DNA of 64,000 nucleotides, taken from positions 310,001 through 374,000 of the forward strand of contig CAWJHV010000026.1 of assembly GCA_963842795.1 (NCBI GenBank), in the 5' to 3' direction. Both the position numbers and the translations under genes were made by a program. Positions within the stretch are counted from its first letter, which is position 1; every line of letters starts with the position of its first letter. Positions 1 to 9,342 of this stretch are shown one piece after another. Origin of the DNA: WHSW01 sp963842795 (GTDB taxonomy: Bacteria; Actinomycetota; Thermoleophilia; Solirubrobacterales; 70-9). Under the pieces are notes generated by a model, which was not told where the DNA came from, made no database searches, and was given only the letters and a program-made list of their open reading frames with translations.

Positions 1-291
1 CGCAACCCCGAGATCAGTTTCTACTCGACCGCGATCGACGGGACCCCCGACGACCTCCACGTCCGCGGCGAGCTCTCGATGGCCGGCTTCACCCTCCCGG
101 TCGAGGCCACCGGCCGTCTCCGGGGCCCCGTGACGCTCGGCGAGGGGATCGAGCGGCTCTCCCTCTCGCTCGAGACCACCGTCGACCGGACCGCGTTCGG
201 CATGAACTGGCAGATGGAGCTCCCGGACGGCAACCAGGCGCTCGCCAACGACGTCCGCCTGGTCGTCGAGCTCGAGTTCCAGAAGAGCTGA
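1..291 (+). CDS. YceI-family protein, C-terminal part (5' truncated)
   Basis: The frame is open from the first base of the window and ends at TGA 289-291, giving about 96 residues of a protein whose N-terminus lies outside. The fragment reads PEISFYSTAI, then GELSMAGFTLPVEATGRL, and ends in VRLVVELEFQKS. This matches the alternating beta-strand pattern of the YceI lipocalin-like fold, which binds polyisoprenoid-type lipids in characterised members. The substrate here is unknown. The next gene starts 6 nt downstream on the same strand, so the two may be co-transcribed. The family call rests on pattern recognition of the C-terminal half only. Confidence 0.7.
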   Translation, partial: RNPEISFYSTAIDGTPDDLHVRGELSMAGFTLPVEATGRLRGPVTLGEGIERLSLSLETTVDRTAFGMNWQMELPDGNQALANDVRLVVELEFQKS

Positions 292-297
292 ACGCCG

Positions 298-867
298 ATG
301 CGGATCCTCGCAATCGCCGGGAGCCTCCGGCGCGACTCGCACAACGCCCGCCTGCTCCGCCACGTGGCGGAGCAGGCGCCGCCCGGGCTCGAGGTCGAGC
401 TCTGGGACGGGCTGCGCGCGATCCCGCCGTACGACGAGGACGAGGACACCGCCACTCCACCGCGGTCGGTGGCCGAGCTGCGCGCCGCGATCGCCGCCGC
501 TGACGGCCTGCTGTTCGCGACCCCCGAGTACAACTCGTCGATCCCGGGCGTGCTCAAGAACGCGATCGACTGGGCCTCGCGACCGCGCGCGACCACCCCG
601 CTGCAGGGCAAGCCGGCGGCCGTCATCGGCGCCAGCACGGGCAGCTTCGGCGCCGTTTGGGCACAGGCGGAGCTGCGCAAGGTGCTCGCCTCCACGGGCG
701 CCCGGGTGATCGACCTCGATCTCCCCGTTTCCCGCGCGCACGAGGCCTTCGATCTCCACGGGGTCCTGCTCTCCGACGTTCACGACGCTCGGATCGATGA
801 GGTCCTGGACGCGCTCGCGGGCGAGATCGAGCGCGACCGCGGCGCCGCGCTCGCTCAGGCGGCTTGA
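298..867 (+). CDS. NADPH-dependent FMN reductase (ChrR/azoreductase-like)
   Basis: This 189-residue flavodoxin-fold protein starts with MRILAIAGSLRRDSHN, the phosphate-binding GSLRxxSxN loop of the NADPH-dependent FMN reductase family. The second FMN contact, TPEYNSSIPGVLKNAIDWAS, lies near residues 77-96. Such soluble enzymes reduce quinones, chromate, azo dyes or free FMN with NADPH; the physiological substrate cannot be read from sequence. The length is normal for the family and the frame is intact. Its 3' end overlaps the convergent gene on the minus strand by 13 nt. Confidence 0.85.
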   Translation: MRILAIAGSLRRDSHNARLLRHVAEQAPPGLEVELWDGLRAIPPYDEDEDTATPPRSVAELRAAIAAADGLLFATPEYNSSIPGVLKNAIDWASRPRATTPLQGKPAAVIGASTGSFGAVWAQAELRKVLASTGARVIDLDLPVSRAHEAFDLHGVLLSDVHDARIDEVLDALAGEIERDRGAALAQAA

Positions 868-1535
868 GCGGCGGCCACGTCGAGCGCGTTTCGCAGGCGC
901 TCGCCGAGGTGCCGGCGCACGCGCCAGCGCGCTCCCGAGAACCCCAGGTTCGCCACCTTGGCGAAGCCGAGCTCGTCCTCGCGCAGCGCCAGCAGCAGGT
1001 GGGCGAGGCGATCGGCGGCGGGGAGCTCGGCCGTTTCTCCGACGCTGACGCACCAGCAGTCGACCCGCCGCCCGCCCGAGCGCAGCAGGAAGGCGCCCTG
1101 CTCGCCGACGAGCCAGATGCCGAGCTCACCGGGCTGCAGGACCAGCCCGCTCTCCCGCAGCAGGTCCCGCTCGCGATGCCCGACGAGGTCGCCGAGCAGC
1201 CCGAGCGCGACGGCCTCCGGGCCCGCCGCCGGGCGGCGCGTAGCGGCGCTGCGCGGCTCGCCCATAGCCACGACCTGCTGAGCGCCGCGCCGCGCCTGCA
1301 GCCACGGGATCCCCCAGGCGTGGGCGAAGCAGATCAACGCCGCCGGAAAGGTCAGCGGCTCGATCGCGATCAGCAGCGCCCCGGGGGCGAGGAAGACGAA
1401 GCAGATCCAGCAGGTCCAAGCGGTCCACCGGCGCCCGTCACGGCGCAGGGTGCGCTCGCTGGCGTCCTCGCGCCAGTGCAGCCGCGCGGCCTCCTCGAGG
1501 CCGCCGCGCGCGAGCGTCGGGGCGGACGCGATCGC
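855..1535 (-). CDS. Conserved hypothetical protein with two N-terminal hydrophobic segments; start unresolved
   Basis: The minus-strand frame is open from 1535 down to TGA at 857-855. It begins directly after the stop of the upstream gene, in the same frame. The translation looks like real protein: an amphipathic start (GLEEAARLHWRED), a Trp/Phe-rich hydrophobic stretch (WTCWICFVFLAPGALLIAIE), a second one (FPAALICFAHAWGIPWLQA), then a soluble C-terminal domain. No ATG, GTG or TTG occurs before TTG at 1337, which would remove the first membrane segment. A start at a codon overlapping the previous stop plus a one-base error in the first 50 nt would explain this. I do not recognise the family. 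Confidence 0.5.
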   Translation of the reverse strand, partial: AIASAPTLARGGLEEAARLHWREDASERTLRRDGRRWTAWTCWICFVFLAPGALLIAIEPLTFPAALICFAHAWGIPWLQARRGAQQVVAMGEPRSAATRRPAAGPEAVALGLLGDLVGHRERDLLRESGLVLQPGELGIWLVGEQGAFLLRSGGRRVDCWCVSVGETAELPAADRLAHLLLALREDELGFAKVANLGFSGARWRVRRHLGERLRNALDVAAAQAA

Positions 1536-1757
1536 TCAGCCGCCCGCGATCGGGCGCCGCATCACCACCAGCTCGGCGTCGAGCGGCAGCTCCCGGACGA
1601 CCTCGGCGGTGCCGTCGGGGTGCGAGACCGACGCGATCATCCCCTCGTCGAGCTCGCGGCGGAAGGCGGCCACCGCCGCGTCAGTCTCGGCCTCGCTCCC
1701 GCTCCAGCGCGCCAGCGTCGTGTGACCGGTGCGGTCGAGTCTGATCAAGCGTCCCAT
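1536..1757 (-). CDS. Small conserved hypothetical protein (73 aa)
   Basis: An ATG at 1757 with AGGATCC-like purine-rich sequence upstream opens a 73-residue frame ending at TGA 1538-1536. The product begins MGRLIRLDRTGHTTLARW and ends MRRPIAGG. I recall similar short proteins from other actinobacteria, but no function is known to me. It has no membrane segment or Cys motif. It lies directly upstream of the membrane-associated hypothetical gene on the same strand, with no spacer, which suggests translational coupling. Confidence 0.6.
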   Translation of the reverse strand: MGRLIRLDRTGHTTLARWSGSEAETDAAVAAFRRELDEGMIASVSHPDGTAEVVRELPLDAELVVMRRPIAGG

Positions 1758-1822
1758 CGGATCCTCCTTCGCGCGGGCCTGGGCGAGGGAGATTCTATGC
1801 CCACCGCGGGCGATCGACTAGG

Positions 1823-4291
1823 GTGGCGAGGCACTCAGTGGCTTCAGCATCGACCCGTAGCCGTTGGCGAAGGGGGACCGGCGTCGCGGGGCCACCGCGC
1901 GGATGCCTGCGCTCGCGGCGAGGCGTCCTGCTCGCCGGCGCCGCGCTCGCCTGCGCCCTCATCGCCCATCCGTCACTCGCGTTCGCGGCCACGTCCTGCT
2001 CCGCGGGCACCGTGGACAGGACCTGGATCGGCGCAACGAGCGCGGACTGGTTCACCACCGCGAACTGGTCCCCGGCCGCGCTGCCGACCGCGAGCGCCGA
2101 CGTCTGCGTCCCGGCAGGCACCGCGTACGCCCCCACCGTCTCGACCGGCGCGCAGGCGAACGCCGCGAGCATCGAGAGCTCCGAGCCGGTCTCGGTCGGC
2201 GCCGGCAAGCTCAAGGTCTTCTCGACGACGAAGGAGACGGTGATCCATGGCGAACTGCTGCTCGCGGGCGGGACCTTCGAGGCCCTAGGCCCGACGACCG
2301 TCCATGGGAACGTCGACTGGGGCGGGGGGTCCACCATCGCCGGCACCGGGGTGATGACGATCGCCTCGGACGGGACCCTGACCGCGAGCGGGGAGTCGAC
2401 CAGTCGTGAGCTCGGGGTGGGGACGACCCTCCACATAGACGGGACGGCGACGTTGTCCGGGTCCACGGTCGAGCGCGACGGCTTCCTCACCCTCCTTCTC
2501 GACCGTTCGGTGCTGGAGATCGGCTCGGGCGGGACCCTCGATGTGCAGGACGCTCAGGGCTTTTTCTTCAGCGGGGAGGACCTCACGCGGATCCCCCTCA
2601 TCCACGTCCTTCCGGGGGGAACGCTGACGAGGACTTCGGCGGTGGCGGACCCGGCGGAGCTCAACGTCACCCTCGACAACGATGGAACCGTCGACCTACG
2701 CGCGGGGACCCTGCAGCTCCGATCGGGATTGCAGAACTACGACCCAGTCAACAAGCGCCTCATCGGCGGCAAGTACGTGATGCGAAACGGCGCCCACTTC
2801 GCGTCTTTCGGCGCCGCTGGCGTGCAGGAGAATGCCGCGGAGATCATCCTCGACGGGCCCGGCTCGGCGTTGTGGCTCAACGTCGGCGGCGACGCCCTGG
2901 CGTCGCACCTCGCGATCAACCAGCCGGCCGGCATCCTGCGGCTTCGCAACGGCCGTAATCTGACCACCCACCCCGCTGGCCTCAACAACCGCGGCACGCT
3001 GGATCTGGGCGCATCGACCCGGCTGCTGACCACCGGGACCTTCAACCAGGAGCAGGAAGCGACGCTGAAGGTCGCGATCGACGGCACGGGCCCGGGGGCG
3101 GGCTACGGACAGGTCGCCGCGGATACGGACGCGTTCGTGCGCGGGGCGCTCGAAGTCGACTCCACCTACGTGGCGCAGACCGGGGATGCCTTCGACGTCG
3201 TCACTGCCGGAAGGACTCGCCGAGGTGTCTTCGAAATTCGCCCACCGGGCTACGACGTCAAGTATCTAGCCGACAGGGTCCGGCTGACCGGGCAGCCGCG
3301 CATCTCGGTTGCGGACCCGGTCCCGCGATCGGAGGGCGCGACCCTCAGCTACACGGCCACGCTCTCCCAACCGAGCGAGCGCATGGTCGCGGCCGATTTC
3401 GCAACCGCCGACGGGACGGCTGCGGCCCCGGGGGACTACGTCTCCCGCACCGGCAGGCTCAGCTTCGCGCCCGGAGAGACCGAAACGACGGTTCGCGTCG
3501 TGTCGGCGGCGGACTCGCTCGACGAGGTCGACGAGACCGTGTTGCTCGGGCTCTCGAATCCCACCAATGCCACGGTCGTCGACGGCTCGGCGACCGGCCT
3601 GATCCGTGACGACGATCCGTCGCCGGCGCTGACGGTTGCCGACGCCGGCCCGACGCCGGAGGCGGCGGGATCGACGACCTTCGACGTCGGCCTCTCTTCG
3701 GCCAGCGGCAAGACGGTGACCGTCGACTTCGCGACCGCCGACGGCACGGCGCACGGCGCGCCGCCGGCCGCGGATTACGGTTCGCGGGCGGGCACGCTGA
3801 CCTTCGCGCCGGGGGACACGCTTGAGCAGGTCACCGTCGAGATCCACGACGACGCGCTCGACGAGATCGACGAGCTGTTCAGGCTCAATCTCGCCAATCC
3901 CGTCAACGCGGCGATCGCGGATCGAACGGGCGGCGGCACAATCGCCGACGACGACGTACCGCCGGAGGTGTCGATCGTCGATGCGCCCCGGCGTGACGAG
4001 GGAGGCCCGGCCCATGTCTTCGCGGTCACCCTGTCGGCGCCGAGCGAGAGGGCCGTGAGCGTCGACTACGCGACGGCCGACGGCAGCGCGGTCGCGCCGG
4101 TGGACTACGGAGCCGTGGACGGGACGCTGCGCTTCGCGCCCGGGCAGACGGTGAAGCGGGTCTCCGTCTCGAACGCCGACGACGCGGTCCATGAGCCGCG
4201 CGAGACCTTCCGCGTCGAGCTCGCGAGCGCAGCGGCGGCGACGATCGGCGACGGCTCGGCACAGACGACGATCCTGGACAACGACCCGTAG
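1823..4291 (+). CDS. Secreted protein with N-terminal beta-rich region and three Calx-beta domains
   Basis: The 822-residue product starts at GTG 1823; an in-frame GTG at 1838 is an alternative. A hydrophobic signal segment (LLAGAALACALIAHPSLAFA, about residues 35-55) precedes the mature part. Residues 60-490 are rich in G, T, D and hydrophobic residues and hold repeated phrases such as GGTLDVQDA, GGTLTRTS and NRGTLDLGA, as expected of a parallel beta-helix/autotransporter-like stack. Three Calx-beta units follow at about 494-598, 600-712 and 714-820, each with DFATADGTA or DYATADGSA, DY, FAPG and a closing DDD or DNDP. Calx-beta domains bind calcium and usually occur in surface adhesion or matrix proteins. 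There is no anchor at the C-terminus, so the protein is probably released or bound by the wall. Confidence 0.8.
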   Translation: MARHSVASASTRSRWRRGTGVAGPPRGCLRSRRGVLLAGAALACALIAHPSLAFAATSCSAGTVDRTWIGATSADWFTTANWSPAALPTASADVCVPAGTAYAPTVSTGAQANAASIESSEPVSVGAGKLKVFSTTKETVIHGELLLAGGTFEALGPTTVHGNVDWGGGSTIAGTGVMTIASDGTLTASGESTSRELGVGTTLHIDGTATLSGSTVERDGFLTLLLDRSVLEIGSGGTLDVQDAQGFFFSGEDLTRIPLIHVLPGGTLTRTSAVADPAELNVTLDNDGTVDLRAGTLQLRSGLQNYDPVNKRLIGGKYVMRNGAHFASFGAAGVQENAAEIILDGPGSALWLNVGGDALASHLAINQPAGILRLRNGRNLTTHPAGLNNRGTLDLGASTRLLTTGTFNQEQEATLKVAIDGTGPGAGYGQVAADTDAFVRGALEVDSTYVAQTGDAFDVVTAGRTRRGVFEIRPPGYDVKYLADRVRLTGQPRISVADPVPRSEGATLSYTATLSQPSERMVAADFATADGTAAAPGDYVSRTGRLSFAPGETETTVRVVSAADSLDEVDETVLLGLSNPTNATVVDGSATGLIRDDDPSPALTVADAGPTPEAAGSTTFDVGLSSASGKTVTVDFATADGTAHGAPPAADYGSRAGTLTFAPGDTLEQVTVEIHDDALDEIDELFRLNLANPVNAAIADRTGGGTIADDDVPPEVSIVDAPRRDEGGPAHVFAVTLSAPSERAVSVDYATADGSAVAPVDYGAVDGTLRFAPGQTVKRVSVSNADDAVHEPRETFRVELASAAAATIGDGSAQTTILDNDP

Positions 4292-4349
4292 GGGATCCGG
4301 GCTCCCGGAGCGCGGACGGGGCGTGCGGGCGCTCGCCATAATCGAGCCG

Positions 4350-6831
4350 ATGGAGCGCTACGACCCACATGCGATCGAACGTCGCTGGCAGGACGTCTGG
4401 GCGGCCGAGCGGACCTGGGAGGTGCCGAACCCGGGCGAGCCGGGCTTCGACGGCTCGAAACCGAAGGCCTACGTGCTCGAGATGCTCCCCTACCCGTCGG
4501 GCGAGCCGCACGTCGGCCACCTGAAGAACTACTCGCTCGGCGACGCGATCGCCCACTTCCGCCGCCGCAACGGGTTCCAGGTGATCCACCCGATGGGCTT
4601 CGACGCCTTCGGCCTCCCCGCGGAGAACAACGCGATCAAGACCGGCGTCCCGCCCCGCGAGGCGGTCGAGGCCTCGATCGCCGCCTACCGCGAGCAGTTC
4701 GGCGCCTGGGGCGTCTCGTTCGACTGGTCGCGCGAGGTCTCCAGCCACGACCCCGCGTACTACCGGTGGACCCAGTGGATCTTCCTGCGCCTGTTCGAGC
4801 GCGGGCTCGCCTACCGCGCCGAGGCGCCGGTGCAGTGGTGCCCTCATGACCAGACGGTGCTCGCAAACGAGCAGGTGATCGACGGGCGCTGCGAACGCTG
4901 CGGCCACCTGGTCGAGCTGCGCCAGCTCGAGCAGTGGTTCTTCAAGATCACCGAGTACGCCGACCGGCTGCTCGACGACTTCGAGCTGCTCGAGTCCTGG
5001 CCCGAGCACGTCGTGACGATGCAGCGCAACTGGATCGGCCGCTCGCGCGGCGCCGAGGTCACCTTCCGCTGCGAGGAGCTCGGGATCGACTTCCCGGTCT
5101 TCACCACCCGCCCGGACACGCTGTTCGGCGCCACCTTCTTCGTCCTCGCCCCCGAGCATCCCGAGGTCGAGCGGCTGGCCGCCGGGACCGAGCACGAGGC
5201 CGAGGTCCGCGCCTACGTCGACGCGACGATCCGCGAGCCGGTGGAGGAGCGCGGCGACGACGCCCGGGAGAAGACCGGCGTCCCGCTCGGGCGCACGATC
5301 ACCAACCCGGTCAACGGCGAGCAGATCCCGATGTTCGTCGCCGACTATGTGCTGATGGAGTACGGCACCGGGGCGCTGATGGCGGTGCCCGCCCACGACG
5401 GGCGCGACCACGACTTCGCCCGCGCCTTCGGGCTCGAGATCCGCGAGGTCGTGGCCGGCGGCGAGGACGTCCAGGCCGAGCCCTACCTCGGCGACGGGCC
5501 GCTGGTCAACAGCGGGCGCTTCGACGGCGAGAACAACCGCGAGGCCTACGAGGCGATCGTCGAGTCGCTGCGCGAGCGCGACCTCGGGGACGCGGCCATC
5601 AACTACCGCCTGCGCGACTGGCTGCTCTCACGCCAGCGCTACTGGGGCTGCCCGATCCCGATCGTCTACTGCGACGGATGCGGGATGGTGCGCGGTGCCC
5701 GACGACCAGCTGCCGGTCGAGCTGCCCGAGGTCGAGGACTACGCGCCCAAGGGGCGCAGCCCGCTCGCCGCGGCCGAGGAGTGGGTGAACACCGAGTGCC
5801 CGAAGTGCGGCGGCCCAGCGAAGCGCGAGACCGACACCATGGACACCTTCGTCGACTCGTCCTGGTACTTCCTGCGCTACCTCGACCCGCGCAACGAAGA
5901 GCTGCCGTTCGACCGCGAGTGCGCCGACTACTGGATGCCCGTCGACCAGTACATCGGCGGGGTGGAGCACGCGATCCTGCACCTGATGTACGCGCGCTTC
6001 TTCGTCAAGGCGCTCGCGGACATGGGCTACCTCGGCGTCCAGGAGCCGTTCGCGAACCTGTTCACGCAGGGGATGATCACGATGGGCGGGGCAAAGATGT
6101 CCTCGTCGAAGGGCAACACGGTGAGCGCGGTCGAGACCGTCGGCCGCTACGGCGCCGACACCGCTCGCACATACGTCTGCTTCCTGGGCCCGCCCGAGCG
6201 CGGCGGCGACTGGGTCCCGGCCGGCGTGGAGGGCGTCCACCGGTTCCTGGTCCGGCTCTGGCGCCTCTCCAACGAGGTCACCGAGCGCACGGAGGCAGGG
6301 CCGGCGGACGGCGATCCGCCCGACGCCGGCCCGGCCCGCGAGCTGCTCGCCAAGGCGGCCTGGGCGATCGACAAGGTCACCCACGACATCGAGCACGGCT
6401 TCGCGCTGCACACCGCGATCGCCGCCGTGATGGAGCTCGTCAACGACGCCTACCGGCTCAAGGACGAGCTCTACGGTGACCCCGCCGGGGAGGAGGCGCT
6501 GCGCTTCGCCACCGCGACGGCGGCATCGCTGATCTTTCCCTTCGCCCCCCACCTGGGCTCCGAGGTCTACGACGCGATCACCGGCGAGCGCGTCTGGGAG
6601 CAGCCCTGGCCGGAGGCCGACGCCTCGCTGCTCGTCCACGAGACCTTCACCCTGGTCGTCCAGGTGAACGGCAAGCGCCGCGACCAGATCGTCGCCCGCG
6701 TCGGCGCGCCGGAGGCCGAGCTGCTCGAGCTCGCCCGCGGAAGCGAGAACGTCCGCCGCCACCTCGACGGCAAGCAGGTGGTCAAGGAGGTTGTCGTCCC
6801 CGGCAAGCTCGTCAACCTCGTCGTTCGCTGA
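4350..6831 (+). CDS. leuS: Leucyl-tRNA synthetase (interrupted by one frameshift)
   Basis: This class I synthetase charges tRNA-Leu. Starting at ATG 4350, the N-terminal half shows the HIGH-type motif in PYPSGEPHVGHLKNYS, the connective editing domain (TTRPDTLFGATFF; NPVNGEQIPMFVADYVLMEYGTG split over the CP1 region) and RDWLLSRQRYWGCPIP. The frame shifts near 5690, where ATGGTGCGCGGTGCCC carries one extra base relative to the expected reading. The second half then continues with the KMSKS-type motif KMSSSKGNT and ends at TGA 6829-6831. The total of about 826 aa is normal for bacterial LeuRS. The gene is essential in bacteria, so a sequence error is much more likely than a real defect. Confidence 0.95.
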
Positions 6832-6840
6832 GCGCGCTCG

Positions 6841-7899
6841 TCAGGCGCCTCGTCCGGCGGCGCTGAAGCTGCTCAGGATCGTCGACGGGAAGGCGCCCGG
6901 GTCGGCGTCGGAGTGGAGCTCGATCCGGGTCACCCACTTGACCCATTGAAAGCCGCGCCTGCCCGGGGCGACCAGGCGCGCCGGCGCGCCGTGACCGTGC
7001 GTGAGGGGCTCGTCGCCGACCCGGGTCGCGAGCAGCATCTCGCGGGCGTCGTCGAGCGAGAAGCTCCAGCGGTAGCCGGTGACCGAGACGAACCGGACGT
7101 GCCGAGCGCCCGGGAGCGGCCGCGCACGGTCCACCAGCGCGGCGACCCGGACGCCGCTCCAGCGCTGCTCGGAGTAGAAGCCGCCGGTGCAGTCGAGGAT
7201 CGCGACGAGCTCCTGGCGCCCATCGAGGTCGGCGAGCGGCAGCGAGAGCCGGCGCCGGACCTCGCCATCGATCGCAAGCTCAAACGACTCCGGCTCGAGC
7301 GGCGTCGGGTCGTCGGCCACCCAGGAGGTGGTCGGGAAGGCGTTGCCCGCGAACGAGTCGGCCTCGTACGAGCCGGTGAACCGCCGCTCGGCTCCCGGCA
7401 GGCCGAGCGCGCTCGAGAGCGGACGCTGCACGCGCCACGCGATGAGCGCGCCGACGCCGATCGCTCCGGCCTCGAGCAGCTGGCGCCGCCCAGCGACGTC
7501 GCGCCGCCGCGGGCGCTTGGCGCGCAGCCCCAGGTGCACGGCGACGACCGCCGTGAGCACGGCGCCGGCCAGCGTGTGCCAGGCGAGCACCGTGTAGCCG
7601 GCGAGGTCGAGGCGGCCGAACGTACTCCAGGCCCAGCCCGAGAGCAGTGCCAAGGCGACGAGCGCGAGCCCAGCGAGCCCGGCGGACGTGCGCCGATCCC
7701 AGCCGCGCGGGTCGAGCACCCGGTGGCCGACGCGCCGCAGCTTCCAGACGAGCAGGATCGCCAGCGCGGCGCCGGCGATCCCGTGCGCGGCGAACACCCA
7801 TGCCCGCCCGTCGCCTCCGGCGAACCAGGTCAGCACCCCGGTGGCGAACAGCAGCAAGACCACCAGCGCGAGGCTCCAGTCGGTGCCACGCGGGGTCAT
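6841..7899 (-). CDS. Membrane-anchored sulfite-oxidase-type molybdopterin oxidoreductase
   Basis: The minus-strand frame starts at the ATG giving MTPRGTDWS and ends at 6841, 352 residues. Residues 1-150 hold about four hydrophobic helices (WSLALVVLLLFATGVLTWFA; AAHGIAGAALAILLVWKL; SAGLAGLALVALALLSGWAW; VLAWHTLAGAVLTAVVAVHL). The C-terminal 200 residues resemble the molybdopterin-binding domain of sulfite oxidase/YedY: a single Cys in LDCTGGFYSEQRW is the probable Mo ligand, followed by RFVSVTGYRWSF and GFQWVKWVTRIEL. The catalytic domain is probably extracytoplasmic. The substrate is unknown. The gene is convergent with leuS; an in-frame GTG at 8076 would add 59 unlikely residues. Confidence 0.75.
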   Translation of the reverse strand: MTPRGTDWSLALVVLLLFATGVLTWFAGGDGRAWVFAAHGIAGAALAILLVWKLRRVGHRVLDPRGWDRRTSAGLAGLALVALALLSGWAWSTFGRLDLAGYTVLAWHTLAGAVLTAVVAVHLGLRAKRPRRRDVAGRRQLLEAGAIGVGALIAWRVQRPLSSALGLPGAERRFTGSYEADSFAGNAFPTTSWVADDPTPLEPESFELAIDGEVRRRLSLPLADLDGRQELVAILDCTGGFYSEQRWSGVRVAALVDRARPLPGARHVRFVSVTGYRWSFSLDDAREMLLATRVGDEPLTHGHGAPARLVAPGRRGFQWVKWVTRIELHSDADPGAFPSTILSSFSAAGRGA

Positions 7900-8016
7900 G
7901 GCACCTCGATTGTAGGTCGGCGTCGTCGGTCGGGCACGGCCTCCATACCTCGGTTGGTCGTCCACCCGGAGCGCCCGTTTCACACCCTGGGGGCCCTGGT
8001 CTGGTACAAAGCTCGC

Positions 8017-8422
8017 GTGCTCGTCAGGCGCCTCTCCGACGCGGCCGTGACCGAGGTCCACGGATTGCGCCCCCACATCCTCATGGACGCGGGAGAGCTC
8101 GGTTCGCGCAATCTCTCGGTCAATTGGCTCGAGGTGCCGCCCGGGCGTCTCCGAGGAGCTGCGCTCGCACGAGGAGGCCGAGCAGGTCTACGTCGTCGTC
8201 AGCGGCACCGGGACGATGACCGCCACCGGCGACACCCAGCGGCTCGAGCCCGGCGACCTGGTCCTGATCCCGCCGGCGACCGATCATGCGGTGGCCAACG
8301 ACGGCGACGTGGCGCTGGCGCTGGTCTCGGTGCAGTCGCCCGCCGTCTCGGCGGACGAGCTCTACAGCCGCCGCCTGGCCACCCAGGCGACCGGCTACGA
8401 CGACGATTTCGAAGACGTCTGA
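8017..8422 (+). CDS. Cupin-domain protein (one frameshift)
   Basis: GTG 8017 opens a frame reading MLVRRLSDAAVTEVHGL up to EVPPG. An extra C near 8145 shifts the frame, after which EEAEQVYVVVSGTGTMTATG and LEPGDLVLIPPATDHAVAN give both cupin motifs with metal-ligand candidates Glu and His. The corrected product is about 134 residues ending DDDFEDV. Small single-domain cupins act as enzymes or as effector-binding proteins; nothing here tells which. The acylphosphatase gene follows after 9 nt, so an operon is likely. Confidence 0.7.
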
Positions 8423-8431
8423 TCCGGCGCG

Positions 8432-8698
8432 GTGATCCGCCGCCGGGTGATCGTCCACGGGCGGGTGCAGGGCGTCTTCTTCCGCGACTCCCTCCGTCGC
8501 CTGGCCGAGGCGCGCGGGGTGGGGGGCACGGCCGCCAATCGTGCCGACGGCACGGTCGAGGCGGTCTTCGAGGGCGAGCCTGATGCGGTCGAGGAGCTGG
8601 TCGCCTTCTGTCGCAAGGGCCCGCGGACGGCCGAGGTCGAGCGGGTCACCGAGCGCGACGAGCCGCCGGAGGGCCTGCAGGGCTTTCGTATCGCGTAG
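8432..8698 (+). CDS. acyP: Acylphosphatase
   Basis: This 88-residue protein starts at GTG 8432 and hydrolyses carboxyl-phosphate bonds such as acetyl phosphate. Both catalytic residues are present: Arg in GRVQGVFFRDSLRRLA (about residue 18) and Asn in GGTAANRADGTVEAVFEG (about residue 36). The C-terminal FRIA matches the family's closing strand. The length is typical (about 90 aa) and the frame is intact. Confidence 0.92.
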   Translation: MIRRRVIVHGRVQGVFFRDSLRRLAEARGVGGTAANRADGTVEAVFEGEPDAVEELVAFCRKGPRTAEVERVTERDEPPEGLQGFRIA

Positions 8699-8754
8699 CG
8701 CTTCCGGCACTCCGCGCGCGCCACGGATGCGCGCTCGGAGCCGACCATCGGCGG

Positions 8755-9342
8755 GTGTCCGAGCTCAGCCGCGCACAGCTCGCCGTCTACGCCGCGATCG
8801 CGGTCGCCCTGCTGCTCCTGGGCGCCCGCTGGCTGCGGTCCGACGACCAGGACGCCGAGGGCTTCGGCGGTGTCGCCCAGGCCTCCGGCGGCTCATCGTT
8901 CGCGATCGAGCCCGGCGGGGGAGGGCTTGTCGTCCACGTCGCCGGCGAGGTCCGCGACCCGGGCGTCTACGAGCTGCCCGCCGGCTCGCGGGTCGCGGAC
9001 GCGGTGGAGCGCGCCGGCGGGGAGAGCGGCGCCGGCGCAGCCGATGCGATCAACCTCGCGGCGAAGCTCGCCGACGGCCAGCAGGTTGTCGTCCCGGCGA
9101 GGGCGCCGGGACCGGCCGGGGCGAGCGCCGTCGCGCCGCCGACCGCCGACGGGCCGATCAGCCTCGGCACCGCGACCCTCGAGCAGCTCGACACCATCGA
9201 GGGCATTGGGCCGGTGACCGCGGGCGACATCCTTTCCTACCGCGACGAGCATGGCGGGCTCTCCTCGGTCGACGAGCTCGACCAGATCAGCGGCATCGGG
9301 CCGGCGACGATGGAGGCGCTTCGCGACCGGCTCCAGCCGTAG
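8755..9342 (+). CDS. comEA: ComEA-type DNA-binding competence protein
   Basis: ComEA binds incoming double-stranded DNA on the outer face of the membrane and delivers it to ComEC. GTG 8755 gives 195 residues. An N-terminal helix (LAVYAAIAVALLLLGARWL, about 8-26) is the membrane anchor. An SLBB-like domain follows (VVHVAGEVRDPGVYELPAGS, about 61-80), then a Pro/Ala linker and two helix-hairpin-helix repeats at the C-terminus (LEQLDTIEGIGPVTAGDILS and SVDELDQISGIGPATMEALR). The gene overlaps comEC, as expected for a transformation operon. Confidence 0.93.
   Translation: MSELSRAQLAVYAAIAVALLLLGARWLRSDDQDAEGFGGVAQASGGSSFAIEPGGGGLVVHVAGEVRDPGVYELPAGSRVADAVERAGGESGAGAADAINLAAKLADGQQVVVPARAPGPAGASAVAPPTADGPISLGTATLEQLDTIEGIGPVTAGDILSYRDEHGGLSSVDELDQISGIGPATMEALRDRLQP

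Noticed and set aside
864..2243. Long plus-strand open frame overlapping the minus-strand hypothetical genes
   Set aside because: Low-complexity Arg/Ala/Pro-rich translation typical of antisense reading in GC-rich DNA; the opposite strand has the protein-like pattern.
4026..5411. 461-codon minus-strand open frame opposite leuS
   Set aside because: Shadow of leuS codon bias; no motif, and leuS occupies the region.
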